Positions 22,701-28,034 of a stretch of 28,034 bases of DNA are shown in pieces. Where the stretch lies: positions 1 through 28,034 of the forward strand of contig JBBRGA010000027.1 in the NCBI GenBank assembly GCA_038241115.1, given 5' to 3'. The notes below the pieces were generated by a model that worked only from the letters and a program-made list of their open reading frames with translations, was not told where the DNA came from and made no database searches. Position 1 is the first letter of the stretch. Each line of letters opens with the position of its first letter. This stretch comes from JANYJJ01 sp038241115. GTDB taxonomy: Bacteria; Pseudomonadota; Gammaproteobacteria; Burkholderiales; Burkholderiaceae_C. A program made the translations under genes and the position numbers.

Positions 22701-24251
22701 ATGGCTGGCATGAAACAAGGGCTCCAGGTGCGGATGTCGCAGCACCTGGCGCTCACACCTCAGTTGCAGCAGTCCATACGCTTGCTGCAACTCTCGACTC
22801 TGGAGTTGCACCAGGAGGTTGAGCAAATGCTCGACGCCAACCCCTTCCTGGAAACCGAAGACGATGGCGGTCAGGTCTACGAGCCGATGGTCGAGCGCAC
22901 CAGCGCCTTGGAACGCGTGGCCGAGCGCGAAACCGAGCGCGCCGCCGAGACCACATCAGACACGTCCAGCGAAGTTGCCGCCGAGCCCGCGGGTCTGGAC
23001 AGCGCCGACTTCGGCACCACCGAACGCGACGACTGGGAAAACGGCACAGAGCGAGAAGACTTCGACGGCATCCGCGAGCTGCCCAGCGCCGCAGGCAGCA
23101 GCGGCTCTGACAACGAAGATTTCGAGTCGCGCGAGCGCAACCCGGGCGCCGTCAGTTTGCAAGACCACCTGCGCGATCAGCTCGTGGGAATGCGCTTGTC
23201 TGAGGCCGATGCAGGCGCGCTCGACATCCTGATCGATTCGCTCAACGACGACGGCTATCTGGCAGACACGCTGGAAGCCATTGCCACCGAGCTGGTCGAC
23301 GACGAAGAGCAGCGCAGTGAATTGCTCGAGCACTTGAACTGCGCCCTGAAATGGCTGCAAGCCATGGAGCCGCTGGGCGTGGGCGCGCGCAATCTGGGCG
23401 AGTGCTTGACGCTGCAACTGCGCGCCTTGCCGCGCAGTGAAGCGCAAATGATTGCCATCATGATTTGCAAGCAGCACCTCGAGCTGTTGGCCAAGCGCGA
23501 CCTGAAAAAGCTCATGGCTGCCACCGGCGCCGATGAAGAACTCATCAAGCAGGCGCAGGTGCTGATCGTGGCCACCGAGCCCAAGCCCGGGAGACCGTTT
23601 TCCAAAGCCGAAGCCCTTGTCGTGGTGCCCGATGTCATCGTTCAAAAAGTCGGTCGCGGCTGGAAGGTGGTGCTCAACCCCGAGGTGATGCCCAAGCTGC
23701 GCATCAATGATTTGTATGCCCAGGCCATACGCCAAGGGCGGGGCGCCGCTGGCAGCGCCGGGGCGGGCGCGGGGCTGAGCGGGCGTTTGCAGGAAGCACG
23801 CTGGTTCATGAAAAACATACAGCAGCGCTTCGACACCATCCAGCGCGTTTCACAAGCCATCGTCGAGCGGCAAAAGAGCTTTTTCACGCACGGTGCCATC
23901 GCCATGAAGCCGCTGGTACTGCGTGAAATTGCCGATGAGTTGGGGCTCCACGAATCGACCATTTCTCGGGTGACCACCGCCAAATACATGGCCACGATTT
24001 TTGGCACTTTCGAGCTGAAGTATTTCTTTGGCTCGTCGCTCAACACCGAAGCCGGCGGCAACGCGTCGAGCACCGCAGTGCGTGCGCTGCTCAAACAACT
24101 GGTCGCTGCCGAAGACGTGGCGCACCCGCTGTCAGACAGCCAGATCAGCCTGATGTTGGCCGAGCAAGGCATTCAAGTGGCGCGCCGCACCGTGGCCAAA
24201 TACCGCGAAGCTTTGCGGATCGCGCCGGCCAATTTGCGCCGCGCGATGTGA
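22701..24251 (+). CDS. rpoN: RNA polymerase sigma-54 factor
   Basis: The alternative sigma factor that recognises -24/-12 promoters and needs enhancer-binding ATPases. It has 516 residues. Region I is glutamine/leucine-rich (QHLALTPQLQQSIRLLQLSTLEL). Region II (about 50-155) is long and acidic. The core-binding domain follows, then the HTH LGLHESTISRVTTAKYM and the RpoN box ARRTVAKYR at 494-502. A Gly/Ala-rich linker (RGAAGSAGAGAGLSG) precedes the LQEARWFMKNI motif. ATG 22701 is reported; ATG 22710 (MKQGLQVRM) matches the usual family start and may be the true one. hpf and ptsN, which commonly follow rpoN, are absent here. Confidence 0.96.
   Translation: MAGMKQGLQVRMSQHLALTPQLQQSIRLLQLSTLELHQEVEQMLDANPFLETEDDGGQVYEPMVERTSALERVAERETERAAETTSDTSSEVAAEPAGLDSADFGTTERDDWENGTEREDFDGIRELPSAAGSSGSDNEDFESRERNPGAVSLQDHLRDQLVGMRLSEADAGALDILIDSLNDDGYLADTLEAIATELVDDEEQRSELLEHLNCALKWLQAMEPLGVGARNLGECLTLQLRALPRSEAQMIAIMICKQHLELLAKRDLKKLMAATGADEELIKQAQVLIVATEPKPGRPFSKAEALVVVPDVIVQKVGRGWKVVLNPEVMPKLRINDLYAQAIRQGRGAAGSAGAGAGLSGRLQEARWFMKNIQQRFDTIQRVSQAIVERQKSFFTHGAIAMKPLVLREIADELGLHESTISRVTTAKYMATIFGTFELKYFFGSSLNTEAGGNASSTAVRALLKQLVAAEDVAHPLSDSQISLMLAEQGIQVARRTVAKYREALRIAPANLRRAM
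23760..23783 (+). other. Putative G-quadruplex motif in the rpoN coding strand
   Basis: Four runs GGGG, GGG, GGGG and GGG with loops of 1, 3 and 6 bases encode the Gly/Ala linker of sigma-54; two more G-runs lie just upstream at 23736-23743. The motif is on the mRNA-like strand. Confidence 0.4.
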
Positions 24252-24264
24252 CCCGCGATGTGAC
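24242..24264 (+). repeat. 12-bp tandem duplication at the rpoN stop codon
   Basis: CGCGATGTGAC occurs at 24242-24252 and 24254-24264, a 12-base step. The first copy contains the rpoN stop (TGA 24249-24251). Confidence 0.6.
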
Positions 24265-24298
24265 GCGTTTGAGCACCTGGCCAGATCAAAAACCTCCT

Positions 24299-25717
24299 AT
24301 GACCGCTCCTTTGTTTTTGCCTTGCGCCGCTGGCGTTGAAGGCTTGCTGGCCACCGAATTGCAGCGCCTGTTGCCGGGCGTGGCCATCCACACCCAGCGC
24401 GGCGGTGTCGCGCTTGACGGTGACCCGTCTCACGTGATGACGCTCAACCTGGAGTGCCGATTGGCGCAGCGCGTCTTGGTGGAAGTGGGTGAGGCCGCTT
24501 ACCGCGACGAGACCGACATCTACCTGATGGCCAAGGCGGTGGACTGGACGCAGTGGATCACGCCCCAGCACACCCTGCGCGTGGACACCACTTCGCACCG
24601 CAGCCCCTTGCGCAGCTTGAACTTTGCGGCGTTGCGCGTGAAAGACGCGGTCTGCGACACGCTGCGCGAAGCCACCGGCGAGCGCCCCAGCGTGGACACG
24701 CAAAACCCCGATCTGCACTTGGTGTTGCACCTCAGCGCTGACCGCGCCGTGCTCTACGTCGACACCTCAGGCGAGCCGCTGTTCAAGCGCGGCTGGCGCG
24801 AAGATGTGGGCGACGCGCCGCTGAAAGAAACGCTGGCGGCGGCGATGTTGGCGGCCGCCGACTGGCAAGGCACCGCGCAGCACGGTGGCGCGCTCCACGA
24901 CCCGGTTTGTGGGTCTGGCACCGTGGCCATCGAAGCCGCACAGATTGCCTGCGGCATCGCGCCGGGCTTGCTGCGCCGCTTTGCGTTCGAGCGCTTGTTG
25001 CCCTTTTCCAGCGCTGACATGCGCGGCGACTGGCAGCGTCTGAAAAGCCATGCGCAGTCACGCATTCACGCCAGCGCAGTGCCGATATTTGCCAGTGATG
25101 TGTCGTTTCGCATGGTCGACTTTGCGCGCCGCAATGCCGAGCGTGCGGGCGTGCTCGACAGCATCGTCTTCAACGGCGGCGACGCCCTGGAGCGCGCCGC
25201 GCCCGCGTTGCCTGAAGGAATGTCGGGCACCTTGATGCTCAACCCGCCGTATGGCGAGCGCATCGAGGTGAGCGGCAAAGCAGGCAACGCAGCGCCGCGC
25301 GATCCGCGAGGCATCCGCAACCCCAGCCCCAACCCCCACCCCGAACGCCTTCGCGACCATTCCAATGACGTCGGTAACAAAGCCGCGCCCACAGATTTCT
25401 TCACGCGTTTGGCGTCGCACTGGAAGCGTGCCTACACATCGCATGCAGCCGGATGGACGGCCTACATCCTCAGCCCTGACATGAAATTGCCGACCGCGAT
25501 GCGTTTGAAAGAAGCGCGCCGGGTGCCGATGTGGAACGGGACTATTGAGTGCCGACTCTTCAGATTCGATCTGGTGGCGGGCTCGATGCGCGCTGCGTCT
25601 GCAGCCGGTTCTGATGGCGGCGCTGATGGCGGCACTGACGTCGGCACTGCAGCCGGTTCCGACGCTGTGACTCAAGTCGGCACGCGGTCGCGCACCGCGT
25701 CGCCCGCCAAGCCGTAA
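24299..25717 (+). CDS. THUMP-type 23S rRNA (guanine-N2) methyltransferase, RlmL-like
   Basis: A SAM-dependent RNA methyltransferase resembling the N-terminal (RlmL) half of E. coli RlmKL, which methylates G2445 of 23S rRNA. It has 472 residues. A THUMP region lies at about 45-155, SAM motif I is DPVCGSGT (201-208), and the catalytic motif is NPPYGER (315-321), which fits N2-guanine chemistry. An insertion of about 35 residues follows (323-360, NPSPNPHPE-containing). The C-terminus is a tail of GxDx repeats (437-456). ATG 24299 starts at the conserved LFLPCAAGVEGLL region; it has CCTCCT rather than a ribosome site just upstream. A GTG at 24248 overlapping the rpoN end is the alternative start. 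Confidence 0.9.
   Translation: MTAPLFLPCAAGVEGLLATELQRLLPGVAIHTQRGGVALDGDPSHVMTLNLECRLAQRVLVEVGEAAYRDETDIYLMAKAVDWTQWITPQHTLRVDTTSHRSPLRSLNFAALRVKDAVCDTLREATGERPSVDTQNPDLHLVLHLSADRAVLYVDTSGEPLFKRGWREDVGDAPLKETLAAAMLAAADWQGTAQHGGALHDPVCGSGTVAIEAAQIACGIAPGLLRRFAFERLLPFSSADMRGDWQRLKSHAQSRIHASAVPIFASDVSFRMVDFARRNAERAGVLDSIVFNGGDALERAAPALPEGMSGTLMLNPPYGERIEVSGKAGNAAPRDPRGIRNPSPNPHPERLRDHSNDVGNKAAPTDFFTRLASHWKRAYTSHAAGWTAYILSPDMKLPTAMRLKEARRVPMWNGTIECRLFRFDLVAGSMRAASAAGSDGGADGGTDVGTAAGSDAVTQVGTRSRTASPAKP
25321..25342 (-). other. Putative G-quadruplex on the template strand of the methyltransferase gene
   Basis: On the minus strand there are four G-runs of 4, 5, 4 and 4 with loops T, TT and CT, a tight quadruplex-type pattern. 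It encodes the NPSPNPHP insertion of the protein. Confidence 0.55.
25607..25678 (+). repeat. 12-bp tandem repeats encoding a GxDx tail
   Basis: Five in-frame 12-base units (25607, 25619, 25631, 25643, 25655) encode GSDG, GADG, GTDV, GTAA and GSDA; a sixth, decayed unit (VTQV) follows. Confidence 0.8.
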
Positions 25718-26239
25718 TTACTTCTGGGCAAACTGCGCCAAAATCGAGCCGATATCGCCCAAACCACCGTTGGGCGCCTGGCCATCGGGCGTGAGGTGGT
25801 CGACGACCTCCGGCAGCATCTGCGACAACTGATCGGCCGCCTCACCGTGTGACACGCCGAGTTGGCTGGCGATCTGGCTCAGCATGTCCGAACCGAACAC
25901 ATCGCTGATTTGGTCAGCCGACACCGGCATGTTTTGCCCGCTGCCCACCCAAGACGCAGCCACCTCGCCCAAGCCGCCTTGCTGGAATTTGCTCAGCAAG
26001 TCGCCGAGGCCGCCGCCCGCGCCGTGGTTGCCACCGGCTTGATTGGCCACCATGCCCAGCACGATATTGAGCAGCACGCTCTGGTCGCCGCTTGCTCCTG
26101 AACCCCTGCCCGCGCCAAGCAGGCTGCCAAGCAGACCGCCCAGCCCACCGGCTTGCGAACTGCCGCCCAAGCTGCCACCCAACCCTCTGCCCAAGCCGCT
26201 TCCCGCAACCGCCCCCATGACTGAATCGAGCAAGCCCAT
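25718..26239 (-). CDS. YidB family (DUF937) protein
   Basis: A 173-residue protein of the YidB/DUF937 family, function unknown. The start MGLLDSVMGAVAG, the glycine-rich first half (LGGSLGGSSQAGGLGGLLGSLLGAG), and the second half with GLGDLLSKFQQGGLGEVAASWVGSGQNMPVSADQISDVFG and LPEVVDHLTPDGQ are diagnostic. No signal peptide is seen, so it is probably cytoplasmic. CACAGGAGCTAAAA before ATG 26239 is a strong ribosome site. Its stop codon abuts the methyltransferase stop, with no base between the convergent genes. It lies 22 bases downstream of the MFS gene and may share its transcript. Confidence 0.9.
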   Translation of the reverse strand: MGLLDSVMGAVAGSGLGRGLGGSLGGSSQAGGLGGLLGSLLGAGRGSGASGDQSVLLNIVLGMVANQAGGNHGAGGGLGDLLSKFQQGGLGEVAASWVGSGQNMPVSADQISDVFGSDMLSQIASQLGVSHGEAADQLSQMLPEVVDHLTPDGQAPNGGLGDIGSILAQFAQK

Positions 26240-26261
26240 TTTTAGCTCCTGTGTTGTGAAC

Positions 26262-27440
26262 TCAAACCGCCAACTGATTTTGATGGCCGCGCCGCCTCAT
26301 GCCAAGCCACAGCAAGGCCGCACCCGTCAGCGCCACGGGCAACAACGAGCCCAGGTTCAACCACGTCCAGCCCTGCGTGGTGATGAGCGCGCCCGAGCTG
26401 AACGAGGTGACCGTCATGGTGCTGAACACGCAAAAATCCATCGCCGCCTGCGCCGTGGTTTTTTCTTCGGGTCGATAGGCTTCGGTGAACAGCGTGGTGC
26501 CGCCGATGTACAGGAAGTTCCAGCCCAAACCCAGCACCGCCAGAGCGATCAAAAACTGCATCACGTCCACGCCCGAAAGCGCCACCGCAATGCACGCCAA
26601 ATTCAACGCCACGCCCACGCCCATGATGGGCAATGCGCCAAAGCGTTTGATCAGGCTGCCGGTGAAGAAGCTCGGCACAAACATGCCCAGCACATGCCAC
26701 TCCAGCACCAAGGCCGCACTCTTGAACGGATGCGAACACTGCGCCATCGCAATCGGCGTGGCCGCCATCAGCAGGTTCATCACACCGTAGCCCAGCGAGC
26801 AGCCAATCACCGCCACGATGAACACCGGCTGGCGCGCGATCTCGCGCAGCGGCCGCCCCGGGCTCGAGGCGCTGGGCAACGGCAGCGCAGGAAACTTGAT
26901 GAAGCTCATCACGGCAAACGACATCAGCGCCACCCCGGCGAGCGCCGCATAAGCCCCGGCAAATGGCACGCTCAGGCTGTCGCGTGTGGCAGATGCCAGA
27001 TTGGGCCCCACCACCGCGCCGATGATGCCGCCCGCCAGCACCCAAGAGATGGCCCGCTCCTTGAATGTGGGGGTGACCAACTCGGTGGCCGCAAACCTGT
27101 ACAGGCCGGCGTTGGCGTTGTAGTACCCGGCCACCAGCGTGCCGAACACCAACAACCAAAAATTGCGGGTGGCGGCCGCGTATGCGCACAGCGCGGTCGA
27201 CGCCACCGCCACCAGCAAGCCGACCTGGAACGTGCGTTGACGACCCCAAGCGCGCTGGTGCTTGGCCACAAGGGCCGTGCAGAGTGCGCCGCCTGCCACG
27301 AAGCCGGTGATCGGCAAGGTGGCCATCCATGCGCTGGGTGCCAAGTTCAGACCCACCAAACCGTTTATGGCGATGAACGTGACGTTGTTGATGAGAAAGA
27401 AACCCTGGCACAGGGTGAGCAAAATCAAGGAGGTGTTCAT
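26262..27440 (-). CDS. Major facilitator superfamily transporter
   Basis: A 392-residue polytopic inner-membrane protein with about 12 hydrophobic helices, consistent with the MFS fold. The N-terminal half contains ATLPITGFVAGGAL and a loop RAWGRQRTFQVG after TM2, in the position of the MFS signature loop. FGTLVAGYYNANAGLYRFAATELV and GGIIGAVVGPNLA follow in TM4-TM5. The central loop (KFPALPLPSASSPGRPLREI) is short. The C-terminal half includes GSLIKRFGALPIMGVGVALNL. The substrate cannot be deduced. It begins 23 bases after the rsmE stop on the same strand. No strong ribosome site precedes ATG 27440; the alternative is coupling to rsmE. Confidence 0.88.
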   Translation of the reverse strand: MNTSLILLTLCQGFFLINNVTFIAINGLVGLNLAPSAWMATLPITGFVAGGALCTALVAKHQRAWGRQRTFQVGLLVAVASTALCAYAAATRNFWLLVFGTLVAGYYNANAGLYRFAATELVTPTFKERAISWVLAGGIIGAVVGPNLASATRDSLSVPFAGAYAALAGVALMSFAVMSFIKFPALPLPSASSPGRPLREIARQPVFIVAVIGCSLGYGVMNLLMAATPIAMAQCSHPFKSAALVLEWHVLGMFVPSFFTGSLIKRFGALPIMGVGVALNLACIAVALSGVDVMQFLIALAVLGLGWNFLYIGGTTLFTEAYRPEEKTTAQAAMDFCVFSTMTVTSFSSGALITTQGWTWLNLGSLLPVALTGAALLWLGMRRRGHQNQLAV

Positions 27441-27463
27441 GCGTTTGAGTCTGACGCAGATTT

Positions 27464-28034
27464 CTACGGCCGCTCAGATAAAACCAGCGCCGCCAGCACC
27501 GCCAAGGGCGCAGTATCGGCCCGCAGCACGCGCGGCCCGAGCGAGGTAGGGACAAAGCCGTGCTGTCGCGCCAGTGCCTCTTCGGCCTCGGTCAACCCGC
27601 CTTCAGGGCCGCTGAGAAAGCGCACATGAGGGGTTGGGCTCGATGGTGCTGGCGGCCGCAAGTGCGCTTGCGAATCCGCTTGCGAATCCGCCTGCGAATC
27701 CGCATGCAAATGCGTCTGCAGGCGCGTCTGCACGCTCTTGAGCAAGTTCGCCCAAGGCTGAGCGTCACGCAGGCTCAGCACGCTGCGCAGCTCGTCGTCG
27801 GTCGCCGGCGGAAGAGATTTCAACCAGTCGGACAAGCTCAACACTTCGCCAACCGGTGGAACACGTGTGCGCCCACTTTGCTCACACGCCGCGACCGCCA
27901 CGGCTTGCCAGTGCAAAACCTTTTTTCTTGCCCGGTCGCCGTGCAAGCGCAGCACCGAGCGTTCGCACATCAGAGGCTGGACGCCTGCCACGCCCAACTC
28001 AGTGGCTTTTTCAACCAGGGCGTCCATGCGGTCG
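27464..28034 (-). CDS. rsmE: 16S rRNA (uracil-1498-N3)-methyltransferase RsmE (N-terminus cut off)
   Basis: A SPOUT-class rRNA methyltransferase that makes m3U1498 in 16S rRNA. Only the catalytic part is inside the window: the frame runs through the window edge (DRMDALVEKATELGV), so the N-terminal PUA-like domain lies outside. Visible family motifs are EKATELGV, ERSVLRL, AAACEQSGRTRVP, LSGPEGGLTEAEE and the knot SLGPRVLRADTAPLAVLAAL. Between the SLRDAQPW segment and VRFLSGPEGG is an unusual insertion of about 40 residues (LQTHLHADSQADSQADSQAHLRPP...), built from a 12-bp repeat. The stop (TAG) lies 23 bases before the MFS start. Confidence 0.93.
   Translation of the reverse strand, partial: DRMDALVEKATELGVAGVQPLMCERSVLRLHGDRARKKVLHWQAVAVAACEQSGRTRVPPVGEVLSLSDWLKSLPPATDDELRSVLSLRDAQPWANLLKSVQTRLQTHLHADSQADSQADSQAHLRPPAPSSPTPHVRFLSGPEGGLTEAEEALARQHGFVPTSLGPRVLRADTAPLAVLAALVLSERP
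27669..27728. repeat. 12-bp tandem repeat inside rsmE
   Basis: Units TGCGAATCCGCT, TGCGAATCCGCC and TGCGAATCCGCA (27669, 27681, 27693) are followed by decayed copies TGCAAATGCGTC and TGCAGGCGCGTC. On the coding strand the intact units give the ADSQ repeats of the RsmE insertion. Confidence 0.9.

Noticed and set aside
27429..27549. AAGGAGGTGTTCATG on the plus strand, an ideal ribosome site and start
   Set aside because: It lies at the start of the MFS gene on the opposite strand and opens only 36 codons of Pro/Ala/Arg-rich sequence running antisense into rsmE; probably chance.
26242..27555. 437-codon frame on the same strand as the MFS gene, shifted
   Set aside because: The overlapping frame at 26262-27440 has clear membrane-helix periodicity and MFS-like motifs; this one is Arg/Gly-rich.

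Overview
The window looks like chromosomal DNA of a GC-rich betaproteobacterium (Burkholderiales, most likely Comamonadaceae). This rests on protein character and gene pairings (tkt-gapA, argS-SPOR-dsbA, lptA-lptB-rpoN, a single-domain BirA followed by a SPOR protein), not on a database search. Genes are tightly packed, often with ATGA or few-base overlaps. I see no rRNA, tRNA, CRISPR array, insertion sequence or prophage. No gap without a gene exceeds 300 bases; the longest is about 260 bases at 9638-9897.

Layout. 1-1283 (+): the tail of an upstream gene, an SDR oxidoreductase and an NTF2-like protein. 1320-4864 (-): an orphan PhnD-like periplasmic binding protein and DNA topoisomerase III. 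5001-7374 (+): an overlapping SET methyltransferase - biotin ligase - SPOR protein operon, divergent from topB across a purine/pyrimidine-alternating tract. 7571-9637 (-): a secreted subtilase with a PKD-like domain and a GlyGly-CTERM-type tail. 9898-13048 (-): transketolase then GAPDH, ending in an intrinsic terminator. 13114-13913 (+): a possible 30-residue leader ORF coupled to a MurU-like nucleotidyltransferase. 14004-16113 (-): an aldo/keto reductase then a DmeF-like metal exporter. 16263-17651 (-): a Ser/Thr kinase fused to a cyclic-nucleotide-binding domain. 17789-21080 (+): argS, a SPOR protein and dsbA, closed by a strong terminator. 21241-25717 (+): lptA, lptB, rpoN and a THUMP-type rRNA methyltransferase. 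25718-28034 (-): rsmE (cut by the window end), an MFS transporter and a YidB-family protein.

Most genes are housekeeping: central carbon metabolism (tkt, gapA), translation (argS, rsmE, the THUMP methyltransferase), envelope assembly (lptA/B, dsbA, SPOR proteins, MurU-like recycling), biotin attachment and global transcription (rpoN). The more unusual protein elements are the kinase-CNB fusion, the SET enzyme and the tail-anchored subtilase.

The strongest signal not explained by the genes is a set of short tandem repeats with units of 6, 11, 12 or 21 bp. They lie in gene-end spacers (7538-7581, 13922-13998, 16217-16240, 24242-24264) or in-frame inside protein loops and tails (DmeF, the SPOR N-terminus, the THUMP methyltransferase tail, an RsmE insertion). 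This suggests a genome where short tandem duplications arise often and survive where they are tolerated. I did not find a clear novel multi-gene system.
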